A DNA stretch of 64,000 bases, from NCBI GenBank assembly GCA_021776135.1, contig JAJFGL010000055.1, positions 62,001-126,000 on the forward strand, read 5' to 3'. The notes below the pieces were generated by a model that was given only the letters and a program-made list of their open reading frames with translations, was not told the DNA's origin and did not search any database. Source of the stretch: Kiloniellaceae bacterium (lineage in GTDB: Bacteria; Pseudomonadota; Alphaproteobacteria; Kiloniellales; J153). Of this stretch, positions 50,404-60,474 are shown piece by piece. A program made the position numbers and the translations under genes. The stretch's first letter is position 1. The number at the start of each line of letters is the position of its first letter.

Positions 50404-51385
50404 GACGCCGCCCGGCTATAGCGATATTCTTGCGGCCGCCAAGCGACTGGCCGGCAAGGCGGTGGTGACGCCGCTGCTGGAATCTCATGCTCTGAACGCG
50501 CGCGCGGGCGGGCGGATTCTTATAAAACCCGAAATCTTGCAGCGCACGGGATCGTTCAAGTTTCGCGGCGCCTATAACCGCCTCGGCCTGATACCTGCTG
50601 AAGATCGGGCCGCCGGCGTTGTCGCTTTTTCCTCGGGCAATCACGCCCAAGGGGTCGCGGCGGCGGCGGCGCTTTACGGTATGCCCGCGACCATCGTCAT
50701 GCCCGCCGACGCACCGGCGATCAAGATCGCCAACACCCGCGGTTATGGCGCGGCGGTGGAGTTGTACGAGCGCGGCAGCGCATCCCGCGAAGCGCGGGCC
50801 GAGGCCATCGCGGCCAAGCTGGGCGCCACGGTCGTGCGCCCTTACGACGATCCGGGTATCGTGGCCGGGCAAGGCACCTGCGGCTTGGAGATCGCCGCCC
50901 AAGCGGACGCTCTGGGCGCCCAGTTGGATACCTTGCTGGTGTGTTGCGGCGGCGGCGGGCTGGCGTCGGGCTGCGCCATAGCTTTCGCGGAAGTATCTCC
51001 GGCTACGAAAATCTACACCGTGGAACCGGCGGGTTTCGACGATACCCGGCGCTCGCTCACGGCCGGGGAAAGACTCGCCAATGCGCCGGGACAGGCATCT
51101 TTTTGCGACGCGCTGCTAGCGCCCACGCCCGGCGCGCTCACGTTTTCGATCAACCAGCGGCTGCTCGCCGGCGGCTTTGCGGTCAGCGACGCCGAGGTCG
51201 CGGCCGCCATGGCTTATGCTTTTTCGGTGCTGAAGCTGGTGGTCGAACCGGGCGGCGCCGTCTGCCTCGCGGCCGTGTTGGCGGGAAAGCTAGACACGCG
51301 CGGCAAGACGGTCGCCCTGACCCTTTCCGGCGGTAACGTCGATCCGGAAACCCACGCGAAAGCAGTCGCCGCCGGTTCGGTTTAA
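50375..51385 (+). CDS. Threonine/serine dehydratase-like PLP enzyme
   Basis: This is a fold-type II PLP enzyme of 336 residues related to catabolic threonine ammonia-lyase and serine racemase. The PLP Lys lies in RTGSFKFRGAYNRLGLI (about residue 54), VVAFSSGNHAQGVAAAAALYG contacts the cofactor carboxylate, and the glycine loop is LLVCCGGGGLASGCAIAF. It lacks the C-terminal regulatory ACT domain of biosynthetic IlvA. The ATG used overlaps the upstream gene by 29 bases, implying translational coupling. Its end overlaps the convergent bactofilin stop by 4 bases. Confidence 0.87.
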   Translation: MTSSSVSTAETPPGYSDILAAAKRLAGKAVVTPLLESHALNARAGGRILIKPEILQRTGSFKFRGAYNRLGLIPAEDRAAGVVAFSSGNHAQGVAAAAALYGMPATIVMPADAPAIKIANTRGYGAAVELYERGSASREARAEAIAAKLGATVVRPYDDPGIVAGQGTCGLEIAAQADALGAQLDTLLVCCGGGGLASGCAIAFAEVSPATKIYTVEPAGFDDTRRSLTAGERLANAPGQASFCDALLAPTPGALTFSINQRLLAGGFAVSDAEVAAAMAYAFSVLKLVVEPGGAVCLAAVLAGKLDTRGKTVALTLSGGNVDPETHAKAVAAGSV

Positions 51386-51882
51386 GCGCGGTAACCGCTG
51401 TAGTTTTGCGAGGAGCCCGTGCCGGCGCCGGCGCTGGAAGACGCCGTGGCGCCGCTAGCCGCCGGCTTGTCGGCGGCCTTCTTCTCAATCGCGGCGACCG
51501 GCTTTTCAAGGCGGGTCAATCTGCCGCTGACCGAAGCCCCCGCCTCCATGGCGATCGAGGCATGGCCGATGTCGCCATCGACGCGCGCGCTTTTCGCCAG
51601 GGTTACATCGTTGGCCTTGATCTCACCCGTCACGGTTCCGTAAATGCGAACCGCATTGGCCAGGATCGCACCCTGCACAAGGGCGCCCTCGCCGACCGTC
51701 GCCGTGCGGCAGGTGATATCGCCTTCGACGGTGCCGTCGATTTGCAGGTCGCCCTCGCTCGCCAAGTTCCCGGTGATCTTGAGATCGGCGCTGATGATCG
51801 ATGGCGCCGCGGGGGCGGCGGATGAAGTTCCCGATCCGGCTTGGGTTGGGCCGGTGGAAGACTTGTTACCCTTTGAAAACAT
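51382..51882 (-). CDS. Bactofilin family cytoskeletal protein
   Basis: Bactofilins self-assemble into non-polar filaments that scaffold cell-wall and shape functions. A central beta-helical DUF583 core is visible: SIISADLKITGNLASEGDLQIDG, TVEGDITCRTATVGEGALVQG, and KANDVTLAKSARVDGDIGHASIAMEAGASVSG. Proline/alanine-rich flexible ends lack signal or membrane segments. 166 residues. Its start overlaps the M23 peptidase stop by 17 bases; this bactofilin/M23 pairing is widespread and implies joint action at the cell wall. Confidence 0.92.
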   Translation of the reverse strand: MFSKGNKSSTGPTQAGSGTSSAAPAAPSIISADLKITGNLASEGDLQIDGTVEGDITCRTATVGEGALVQGAILANAVRIYGTVTGEIKANDVTLAKSARVDGDIGHASIAMEAGASVSGRLTRLEKPVAAIEKKAADKPAASGATASSSAGAGTGSSQNYSGYRA

Positions 51883-53476
51883 AGTTGCCTGCCTTTAGGA
51901 ATTTCATGGGGTTTTGGGCGCGGCCTTGATAGCGCACTTCGTAGTGAACGTGGGGGCCCGTGGAGCGCCCGGAACTGCCGACCAAGCCGATCTTTTCGCG
52001 GTTTTCCACTTCCTGGCCGACCTTGACCAGTATCTTACGCAGATGGGCGTAGCGGGTGCGAATGCCATATCCGTGATCGACTTCGATCGTGCGCCCGAAG
52101 CGCCCGCGCCGGCCGGCGTAAACCACCTTGCCCGGCGCCGTCACATAGATGGAGGTTCCCGGGGGCGCGGCCAGATCGGTGCCCGAGTGCCTGGCCTTGC
52201 GCCCATTCACCGGATCCCGCCGCGAGCCGTAGCGGCTGGAGATGCGGTACTGGCTAAGCGGCATGGTCAGGGGCAGGCTGCGAACGATATCCTGCAGCAC
52301 GGTCCAGCGGTCGAGCTGTTGATCGAGGGTGGTGACCGTGGCCTCGAGTTGAAGGCTGGGCTCGAAGGCCGCGGGATCGTTCTCGACCGGGACGAAGGGA
52401 CCGCCCTGGCCCAGGGCGCCATGGGGCGACGATTTCAGCAAGGCTTCGGTGTCCAGGCCCGTCATCTCGACGGTCTTTTCGATCATATCCAAGCTGAGTT
52501 GGGTTTGCTGGCTCAGGCGGCCGATAACGCTTTGCCCCGCGTCGCGCAGATCGACCAGGCGCTGCTCCAGCCCGCCGACCCGGCGTTCGAGATAGTCGCG
52601 CTTATCGTTCAAGTCGGTGTTCGTGTCGATAGCCTTCGAAAGCGCCTCGTCCAGGGCCGCGACACGGTTTTTGAGCTCTTCCTGGCGGCGCGAGTCTTGT
52701 TCGATTTCGCTCTTCAATCCGGCGATATTGTTTTCAAGCCGCGCCTTGGTCTCGGCCAGGCCGTTTCTTTCGCCCTGAGTCGTCTCGAAGCGTTCGCTCA
52801 ATCCGGCCATGCGGTTATCGGCGGCGCGCTTCGCCGTTAAAGCCTCAGCCAGTTCGCGCTCGACATCCACCAGGCGCTGGCTCAGGCGCTCGCGCGCGGC
52901 CGCGACCTGGTCTCTTTCGGCCTGGGAGGCATCGATAAGAGACCGCATCTTGGCGACCTGGGTTTGCAGGGTGATATTGCGGTCCGCGATTTGACGCAGA
53001 TCGTTTTCGAAGCGCCGCATCTTGGTGCGAAGCCCATCCCGGGCGACCACGACACGCGCCTGTTCGGTCCCGGTTTCCTTAAGCTGGTCCTTGGCTTTCG
53101 CCAATTCCTTGCGTCCCCCGGGACTGCTTTTCAGGACCGAGAGCAGATAGGCCTGATTTTCCTCCAAGCCCTGGGTAATGCGGGAGAACTGATCGTGATA
53201 CTCGCCGACCTCGGACAGGAGGTCGAAGTAGGCGAGTTGCTGGCGTTCGATCTTCGCGTCCTTGGATGAAAGGATGTAATGCTGGACCACGAAGCTGCCG
53301 CTCGCGAACAGGGTCCAACCCAGGGCGACGACGCCCGCCATGGCCGCGAACCCTTGGGCCCGCACGGTAATCGGGAAATGGTGGAAACGATCGCCGGAGC
53401 GGAAGAACACTTCCCGCGGGACGAAAGAATCCTGAAGAAACTTCCGAAGAGTTTGTTGTAAGTCTCCGAACTTCAA
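51866..53476 (-). CDS. M23 family (LytM) metallopeptidase with coiled coil
   Basis: This envelope protein probably cuts peptidoglycan cross-links or activates amidases. An N-terminal cytoplasmic stretch, one membrane helix (about 41-62, GFAAMAGVVALGWTLFASGSF), and a long periplasmic coiled coil (about 85-330; REQ-, heptad-rich with many Leu/Glu/Arg) precede a C-terminal LytM domain. The zinc ligands are HSGTDLAAPPGTSIYV and the HVHYEV near the end. 536 residues. It is operonic with bactofilin (17-base overlap). Intact ligands imply active zinc enzyme. Confidence 0.9.
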   Translation of the reverse strand: MKFGDLQQTLRKFLQDSFVPREVFFRSGDRFHHFPITVRAQGFAAMAGVVALGWTLFASGSFVVQHYILSSKDAKIERQQLAYFDLLSEVGEYHDQFSRITQGLEENQAYLLSVLKSSPGGRKELAKAKDQLKETGTEQARVVVARDGLRTKMRRFENDLRQIADRNITLQTQVAKMRSLIDASQAERDQVAAARERLSQRLVDVERELAEALTAKRAADNRMAGLSERFETTQGERNGLAETKARLENNIAGLKSEIEQDSRRQEELKNRVAALDEALSKAIDTNTDLNDKRDYLERRVGGLEQRLVDLRDAGQSVIGRLSQQTQLSLDMIEKTVEMTGLDTEALLKSSPHGALGQGGPFVPVENDPAAFEPSLQLEATVTTLDQQLDRWTVLQDIVRSLPLTMPLSQYRISSRYGSRRDPVNGRKARHSGTDLAAPPGTSIYVTAPGKVVYAGRRGRFGRTIEVDHGYGIRTRYAHLRKILVKVGQEVENREKIGLVGSSGRSTGPHVHYEVRYQGRAQNPMKFLKAGNYVFKG

Positions 53477-53801
53477 TCTATTTCCCCCTCTTTAACCCCA
53501 TGACTGAACGGCGAATACAGCGACCCACCGTCAAGTGAACTTCCAGGGCTGGCGCGGCTGCCCGCCCTTATGAGGTTAAGATTTCCCTCCAGGCCCCCGG
53601 CTCCGGTAACCCCGGCCAGCTTGCCGCCAGCCGCAATTCGCCGTCCCTTCGGGCGAAAATCCTAACGGTCACAATATACCTAGACAAGTCTTAACTGTTT
53701 CCAAAAGACGCCAGGACGCGCCATGTATCTTTGTAGATAGCTTTATTATTTCTTATAGTTTACAGATAGTTATCACATATTTCTCATTTTCTGCCACAAA
53801 A
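53477..53801. other. Intergenic region upstream of the M23 gene
   Basis: No credible ORF or RNA. The M23 promoter presumably lies here; around 53672-53690 TATATT occurs on the minus strand without a good -35. The right third (53690-53800) is markedly AT-rich with TTATTATTTCTTATAG-like runs. A weak 6-bp stem (TTCGCC/GGCGAA) occurs near 53635-53660. Confidence 0.5.
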
Positions 53802-55414
<1,613 letters not shown>

Positions 55415-55418
<4 letters not shown>

Positions 55419-56572
55419 ACGGCGGCCGCCAGTTTACGCCGCGCGAAGCGTTCCGGCCCGAAGCCGCGCGCCTCGGGCAGGGTTTCGCCGTCCAGGATCA
55501 GCCGCGCCATGGCCTCGGCGGTGACCGGCGCCAAGAGGATGCCGTTGCGGTGATGGCCCGTGGCCAGGATCAAGCCCGGAAGCGCGCTGGCGCCCAGGAT
55601 CGGCGCGTCGTCCCGGCTGGTGGGCCGGAAGCCGACGCAGGTTTCCAGAATCGGCAGTTCCTCGATCGCCGGCAAGGGCCGCCAGGCCGCATCCAGCAAC
55701 TCGTAAACGCCGCCGGCGGTCAGGGTCTCGTCGAAGCCCTTTTCCTCGACCGTGGCGCCAACCAGCAAACGCCCGTCGCGGCGCGGCACCAAGTATATCT
55801 TCGGCGCCCAGAGAACATGAGTCAGAAGCGGCGCTAGCGGGTCCATGCCCAGGGTCAAGACCTGCCCCTTGACCGGGCGCACCGGCGCCCGCGCCGCCGC
55901 CGGTAGCCAATCGAGCGCGCCGGTCCAGGGCCCGGCCGCCAGCACCACGGTTTCGGCGCGGTGACGTTCCTCCCCCACCCAAAGGCCGCGCACGGCCCCG
56001 GCTTCCATATCCAGGCCGGTGACCTCGCAATGCTCATGCAAAATACCGCCGGCGCGCAGGAAGGCGGTTTTCAGGGCCAGGGCAAGCTGCCGGTTATCGA
56101 CCTGATGGTCGGCGGCGCTATAGACGGCGCCCGCAATCCCGGCCCGCAAATGCGGTTCGCGCGCCCGCGCCCCGGCGCCGTTCAGCCAGGCGAGATCGAG
56201 GCCCAGGCCGCGCTGAAACTCATAGGTGAAACGCAGTTGCTCGGCGTCGTCGCGGGTCGGGGCGACCACCAGCGTACCCTCGTCCCGGTAGCCGAGATCG
56301 ATACCGGAAGCCGCCTCCAAGTCGCGTACGAAATCGGGCCAGAGGCGCCGCGCCGCCAGGTTCAGGGCCAGGAGCGCTTGTTCCCCCGGCTCGGTCTCGA
56401 CCCCGCTGGCCAGCATCCCGGCCGCCGCCCAGGTCGCGCCGCGCCCGGCCTCACCCTTGTCAAAAACCTCGACCGCGCGCCCGGCTTGCGCCAGGCGCCA
56501 GGCAATGCCCAGCCCGCACACCCCGGCGCCGATAACGGCGACGCTTGCTTTGTTACTTGTCTTGTCCGGCAT
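55415..56572 (-). CDS. thiO: Glycine oxidase ThiO
   Basis: ThiO is the FAD enzyme that oxidises glycine to dehydroglycine for thiazole synthesis under aerobic conditions. The dinucleotide-binding motif is SVAVIGAGVCGLGIAWRLAQ (about residue 9), then GRGATWAAAGMLAS, and the C-terminal CVGFRPTSRDDAPILGAS and ATGHHRNGILLAP. 385 residues. The ATG at 56572 is chosen because the sequence upstream is the TPP riboswitch, not protein. Its Shine-Dalgarno (AAGGGAG) is part of the riboswitch 3' end. First gene of thiOSGE. Confidence 0.94.
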
Positions 56573-56579
56573 GGCGCTG

Positions 56580-56657
56580 CTCCCTTCGCTGGCATAACCC
56601 AGATCAGGTTCCATGGGTGTGTTCTCAGCCGGCGCATAGCGCGCCGGCACCCCAGCT
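56580..56657 (-). promoter_or_regulatory. TPP (THI-box) riboswitch
   Basis: On the minus strand the conserved core is clear: GGGGTGCC then a GC stem, GGCTGAGAACACACCC, GGAACCTGATCTGGGTTATG and CCAGCGAAGGGAGC. All invariant TPP riboswitch blocks (CUGAGA, ACCC, GAACCUGAUCUGG, GCCAGCGNAGGGA) are present. The final AAGGGAG is also the ribosome-binding site of thiO, so control is probably translational. Confidence 0.96.
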
Positions 56658-56699
56658 CAATCCTATATGTAGTCTACGTCATTTCCGGTGCAAGTGGCT

Positions 56700-56757
56700 A
56701 GGGCCTGTGTACACTTAGGATCCCGCCTCGGCGGCATCCTAAGTGTACACAGGCCCT
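56700..56757. repeat. Perfect 22-bp inverted repeat
   Basis: AGGGCCTGTGTACACTTAGG (and AT; 56700-56721) is perfectly matched by the reverse complement at 56736-56757, with a 14-base loop that itself can form a CCGCC/GGCGG stem. The inner TGTGTACAC is also palindromic. It is not a terminator for a known gene: no T-run. A REP-like mobile unit or an integration scar is possible. Confidence 0.75.
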
Positions 56758-56779
56758 GGGGCGCGTTGCGGAAACACGA

Positions 56780-56802
56780 ACGGCGGCCCACCGGGCCGCC
56801 GT
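56780..56802 (-). terminator. Probable terminator of DEAD-box helicase gene
   Basis: A perfect 10-bp stem (ACGGCGGCCC against GGGCCGCCGT) with a 3-base loop lies about 40 bases downstream of the helicase stop. On the minus strand it is followed by TCGTGTTT, a modest T-rich tail. Confidence 0.6.
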
Positions 56803-56842
56803 TCGCTGTTCGCTGTTCAGCCGTTCTATGAATGCACGCCGG

Positions 56843-58111
56843 TCAGGCCGCGCGGCGGCTGCGCCTTGAGACGGGCGCCTTGCCCTGCTTGGCGCCGGAG
56901 GAACGCGGCCGGTTCTGTTTGTGCCAAGGCTTGCCGCCTTGGGGTTTCTTGGGCTTGGCGCTGTCGATCGAGGTTACAGTAGGCTCCTCCCCGACCACCG
57001 TCAGGCGGCGCTTGATGAGCCGTTCGATATCGCGCAGGTAAGCGCGCTCGGTCGGGTCGCAGAAAGAGATGGCGATACCGCTCGATCCCGCCCGGGCCGT
57101 GCGCCCGATGCGGTGGACATAGCTTTCGGGCTCGTTGGGAAGCTCGAAGTTGATGACATGGCTGATGGCGTCCACGTCGATGCCCCGGGCCGCGATATCG
57201 GTCGCCACCAGAACCCGCACCTGACCGTCGCGGAAGGCCTTGAGGGCGCGCTGCCGGGCGGCTTGGGACTTGTTGCCGTGGATCGCATCGCTGGAGATAC
57301 CGCAGCGCTCAAGCCGCTCGGCGACCCGGTTGGCGCGGTGCTTGGTGCGCATGAAGACGATCACCCGGCTCAGGGCGGATTCGGCCAGGATATCGGTAAG
57401 CAAGGTTAGCTTGTCGGCGGCGCCGGTGTGATAGACCCTCTGCTCGATACGCTCGATCGGGGTCGCCTGGGGCGATACCTCGATACGCACCGGGTCGCGC
57501 AGGATTTCGCCCGAAAGGCGGGTCACCTCCCCCGGCATGGTGGCCGAGAACAACAGGGATTGCCGGGTCTTGGGCACTGTCGCGAGGATTTTGCGGACAT
57601 CGCGCACGAAGCCCATGTCGAGCATCCTGTCGGCCTCGTCGAGGACCAGGAACTCAACCGAACCGAGTCCGAGTTGGCGCTGGTTCATAAGGTCGAGCAA
57701 GCGCCCCGGCGTGGCGATGACGATATCGACGCCCCGGGCCAAGGCGGTCACCTGTGGTTTCTGGCTGACGCCGCCGAAGATCACGGTCTGGCGCAGGTGC
57801 ATGAACTTGCCATAGGCGCGGAACTCGTCGGCGATCTGGATCGCCAGTTCGCGGGTCGGCGCCAGGATCAGGGCGCGCGGGCTGCGCGGCTTGGCCTTCT
57901 CCCCCATGAGGGATAGCGCGTTGATAATGGGCAGCGCGAAGGCCGCCGTCTTGCCGGTGCCGGTCTGGGCGATGCCCAGGACATCCCGGCCTTCGAGAAG
58001 CTTGGGAATGGCCCGCGCCTGGATCGGCGTCGGGACTGAATAGTTCTTTGCCGTCAAGGCACGTTGGATGGGCTCGGCCAGGCCGAGCTCCGAAAAGCTA
58101 GTGTTAGTCAC
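56843..58111 (-). CDS. DEAD-box RNA helicase, RhlE-like
   Basis: This is an ATP-dependent RNA helicase of 422 residues. All motifs are present: Q motif FSELGLAEPIQRALTAKNYSVPTPIQ, motif I AQTGTGKTAAF, Ia PTRELAIQI, II VLDEADRMLD, III SATMP, IV VIVFMRTKHRA, V VATDIAARGIDVD, VI HRIGRTARAG. The C-terminal tail is basic and disordered-looking (PKKPQGGKPWHKQNRPRSSG). It probably helps ribosome assembly, RNA decay or cold adaptation. The long upstream region (about 350 bases) fits cold-shock-type leader control. Confidence 0.93.
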   Translation of the reverse strand: MTNTSFSELGLAEPIQRALTAKNYSVPTPIQARAIPKLLEGRDVLGIAQTGTGKTAAFALPIINALSLMGEKAKPRSPRALILAPTRELAIQIADEFRAYGKFMHLRQTVIFGGVSQKPQVTALARGVDIVIATPGRLLDLMNQRQLGLGSVEFLVLDEADRMLDMGFVRDVRKILATVPKTRQSLLFSATMPGEVTRLSGEILRDPVRIEVSPQATPIERIEQRVYHTGAADKLTLLTDILAESALSRVIVFMRTKHRANRVAERLERCGISSDAIHGNKSQAARQRALKAFRDGQVRVLVATDIAARGIDVDAISHVINFELPNEPESYVHRIGRTARAGSSGIAISFCDPTERAYLRDIERLIKRRLTVVGEEPTVTSIDSAKPKKPQGGKPWHKQNRPRSSGAKQGKAPVSRRSRRAA

Positions 58112-58432
58112 GTAAGATTCCTTATGCGCCTAGAGCCCACGGGCGGCGTTCTCAACGCGGCCGGGCCCCGGCGTTTACCCTGCCCCAGGCGCGGCTGGGG
58201 TGGATATATTCTTGATTATTGTTCCCGGGAATTGCGCCACCGGTCGGCGGCGCTTCGCGCAGTCGCGAGACAATCTAGAAACCGTTACATGCCCCCCCGC
58301 ACCCGAAATGTCAAGGGTTTCAATTATTAAGGCCAGCGGGAGGCAAGAAAGAGTTAACCATGCCGGCCTCGATTGAGGCCAATAACTTAGAGGGGCAGCG
58401 GGAAGATAATTAGGATTTGCGCTCATGCTCGT
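58112..58432. other. Upstream region of the helicase and higB genes
   Basis: Without a gene. A minus-strand TTGACA at 58314-58309 and TGTAAC at 58289-58284 (19-base spacer) could be the helicase promoter, giving a leader of about 165 bases. A GC-rich hairpin region lies at 58165-58200. The right part approaches the higB promoter. Confidence 0.4.
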
Positions 58433-58467
58433 TTGATTTTTGACCCATGAGGTGGTACATTGGGTCA
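58433..58467 (+). promoter_or_regulatory. higBA promoter with overlapping inverted-repeat operator
   Basis: TTGATT (58433-58438) and TACATT (58456-58461) have a 17-base spacer. TGACCCA (58441-58447) and TGGGTCA (58461-58467) form a 7-bp inverted repeat overlapping the spacer and -10. This is the expected position for HigA/HigBA autorepression. Confidence 0.6.
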
Positions 58468-58483
58468 CTATCGAGGCGATGAA

Positions 58484-58780
58484 ATGATTGTTGGATTTAG
58501 GGATGGCTGGCTGCGGGCGTTTTTTGTCGAGGATGTCCCGTCACGCAGGATTCCGTCCGACCTTGAAAACCGGTTGTTCAGAAAACTCCAGATGATCGAC
58601 GACGCGACGACAGATCAAGATTTGCGTATACCGCCCAGCAATCATTTCGAAAAATTGCGTGGGCGTCTCAAAGAGTTCCATTCGGTCCGTGTCAACAAAC
58701 AATGGCGGCTAATCTTCCAATGGGACAACAGCCGGGGCGAGGCATCGGGCCTCTATCTCGATAACCACAGTTACACATGA
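58484..58780 (+). CDS. higB: Toxin HigB (RelE superfamily)
   Basis: HigB is a ribosome-dependent mRNA-cleaving toxin. The 98-residue protein has the family start MIVGFRDGWLRAFF, the central LENRLFRKLQMIDDATTDQD, the PPSNHFEKLRGRLKEFHSVRVNKQWRLIFQW core with basic catalytic residues, and the C-terminal DNHSYT. The ATG at 58484 follows GAGGCG; an earlier in-frame ATG lies in the operator. It is upstream of higA by 8 bases, the toxin-first order typical of higBA. Confidence 0.92.
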   Translation: MIVGFRDGWLRAFFVEDVPSRRIPSDLENRLFRKLQMIDDATTDQDLRIPPSNHFEKLRGRLKEFHSVRVNKQWRLIFQWDNSRGEASGLYLDNHSYT

Positions 58781-58788
58781 GGTAAGCC

Positions 58789-59097
58789 ATGCTGGCGACG
58801 AAGCGCAAACCGGCGACCATCGGCGAGATATTGGTGGAAGAGTTCTTGCGGCCCATGGGGCTGACACAGATCGCCTTGGCCGAGGCCATGGGTGTGTCGC
58901 GCAAACACGTCAACGAGCTTTGCAATGACCGCAGGTCCGTAACCGCGCCGACCGCGCTCATACTTGCGCGCGTCCTCGGCAACAGCCCCGAATTCTGGCT
59001 GAACGTACAGCGGCGTAGCGATTTGTGGGAGGCAATGCACTCCCCCCGCCAACGCGCCCGAATCAAACGCGCCAAGCCCTTGCCAAGCGCGGCATGA
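58789..59097 (+). CDS. higA: Antitoxin HigA (XRE family)
   Basis: HigA neutralises HigB and represses the operon. The 102-residue protein begins KRKPATIGEILVEEFLRPMG and has a clear HTH, LTQIALAEAMGVSRKHVNELCNDRRSVTAPTALILARVLG, followed by NSPEFWLNVQRRSDLWEA. All hallmarks of HigA/VapI-type antitoxins are present. It is 8 bases from higB. Confidence 0.93.
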   Translation: MLATKRKPATIGEILVEEFLRPMGLTQIALAEAMGVSRKHVNELCNDRRSVTAPTALILARVLGNSPEFWLNVQRRSDLWEAMHSPRQRARIKRAKPLPSAA

Positions 59098-59104
59098 GAT
59101 CCGC

Positions 59105-59653
59105 ATGCCGGGACGCCCAAAAGGACCGCATATTAATCCCACTCGGGAAGAAATGATAGAGCGCGAACCACTCTTGGTGTTTTCCTTCTACCTCTCAGGA
59201 CGCGTAAACGTACTACTCGGGATCGCCGATGAAATAGTAGAACACCTTAATCAAGGAATGTCGGATGAAGTTATCGACGGTGATCGCGTTGGACGAGCGA
59301 GCACCTTAATGTGGCTATGGACGCTCGGAGCCTATGAAGTCGTGCGGACGCTGTGCCAGGCCTCCTCGTGCTTCTCGCCTTCAGCACAAGTAAAATTTCA
59401 ACGCCTCAAGAAGAGACTTTCAGTCGCTCGTATACCTGCCGCTAAGATGGAGGTACCCGGCAAGAAAATCCCTGTAGCCAGCAATAGAAGTTCGGATGGC
59501 TGGGATTTCCGCAACAAGGATTTATTTGTTGGCGATCCAGAATCGCCATCGGATATTTCCGTTCGCCTATTGATTAAAGAATTTTCCAACGTGTTTGCAA
59601 CGCTTAGCAAGGACGACGTTTTCAGCCAACACGAAGACGCCTATACACCTTAG
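59105..59653 (+). CDS. Hypothetical protein downstream of higBA, 182 aa
   Basis: I do not recognise this protein. It starts 7 bases after higA, so it is probably the third gene of the operon. It is soluble and mostly helical: REEMIEREPLLVFSFYLSGRV, VNVLLGIADEIVEHL, LMWLWTLGAYEVVRTLCQ. There is no catalytic motif and no membrane segment. Base composition is lower in GC than flanking genes, like the rest of the cassette. Its start could be a weak ribosome-binding site (GAGATCCGC). Confidence 0.6.
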   Translation: MPGRPKGPHINPTREEMIEREPLLVFSFYLSGRVNVLLGIADEIVEHLNQGMSDEVIDGDRVGRASTLMWLWTLGAYEVVRTLCQASSCFSPSAQVKFQRLKKRLSVARIPAAKMEVPGKKIPVASNRSSDGWDFRNKDLFVGDPESPSDISVRLLIKEFSNVFATLSKDDVFSQHEDAYTP

Positions 59654-59701
59654 ATTGTCAGCCCACTTCGTGGCCTGCCACCCGAAGCCGAAGGCGTAGG
59701 G

Positions 59702-59793
59702 TGGCGGAGAGGGAGGGATTCGAACCCTCGAAGGAGTGTTAGCCCCTTACTCCCTTAGCAGGGGAGCGCCTTCAGCCACTCGGCCACCTCTCC
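59702..59793 (-). tRNA. tRNA-Ser(GCT)
   Basis: A 92-nt class II tRNA on the minus strand, CCA included in the DNA. The acceptor 5' strand is GGAGAGG (59793-59787), matched by CCTCTCC at the 3' end; the T arm is GAGGGTTCGAATCCCTC. The anticodon loop CTGCTAA gives anticodon GCT, decoding AGC/AGU. The long variable arm fits serine. Decoding of other Ser codons is elsewhere. Confidence 0.97.
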
Positions 59794-59829
59794 AGGCGCG
59801 GGCGCGGCGTAGCGGTTGCGCCCACGGCT

Positions 59830-59859
59830 TTTCTAGCGGTCGCGGCCGGGGACTGTCAA
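59830..59859 (-). promoter_or_regulatory. Probable tRNA-Ser promoter
   Basis: On the minus strand TTGACA (59859-59854) and TAGAAA (59835-59830) are separated by 18 bases, about 35 bases upstream of the mature tRNA 5' end at 59793. Confidence 0.5.
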
Positions 59860-59875
59860 CGAAATGGCTGGCGCC

Positions 59876-60238
59876 CTAGCTATCGCTCCAGCGGCGATAG
59901 GCGTCCAGCATTTCGCGGCTGGTGCGGTCCAGTTCCTCGGCGTTGCCGGGATTGCGGCTGGCGGCGGATTTGTAGGCTTTGCGGGCATCGACGAATTCGA
60001 TCAGCAGGTCGGCAGATTCCAGGGCGGTGCTGACGCGCCGTTCCGGGTGGGCGGCGGCGGCGCTTTGCTCCGCCTCCACCAAGGCCCGGCGCAGGCGCGC
60101 CGCGACGCCGTGCTCCCCGGCCTCGTAGGCATGGGCGAAGGCCGCCAGGATCTTGTCGGACAAACGCCGGTCATACTTGGGCACCGGGTTCGCGACCAGG
60201 ATGTCGGAGATCAACGGAAGAACGATGGAATGTCGCAT
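59876..60238 (-). CDS. Conserved hypothetical protein, 120 aa
   Basis: The soluble, helical protein starts MRHSIVLPLISDILVANPVPKYD and continues with DKILAAFAHAYEAGEHGVAARLRRALVEAEQ. It has no signal, helix or motif with known function. The start at 60238 is chosen over a longer frame that would include atypical basic sequence; its beginning resembles conserved Rhodospirillales proteins. Orientation and codon use agree with a real gene. Confidence 0.7.
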   Translation of the reverse strand: MRHSIVLPLISDILVANPVPKYDRRLSDKILAAFAHAYEAGEHGVAARLRRALVEAEQSAAAAHPERRVSTALESADLLIEFVDARKAYKSAASRNPGNAEELDRTSREMLDAYRRWSDS

Positions 60239-60474
60239 GGGGAGCCCTAGGCTTTTGACGGCAGCGCGACCGCCGCGGCGCGGATCGCGTTCCGAAGAGG
60301 CGAAAAAAATACGCCAAGGTCCCTTTAGGGCCAGTAAAGACATAACAAAAAATCTATTATTTTGTTTGTATTCAATTAGATAACGTCTGATTTTTTCTGA
60401 CCCCTCTTGACTGCTTGTTAAGAAAAGGGCGGGCAAGCTTGCTTTACCGAAACAATGAATTGCAGGGGTGCACC

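Noticed and set aside
53600-53801. Possible replication origin or AT-rich origin-like region
   Set aside because: AT-rich but no DnaA-box cluster or dnaA/parAB-type neighbours.
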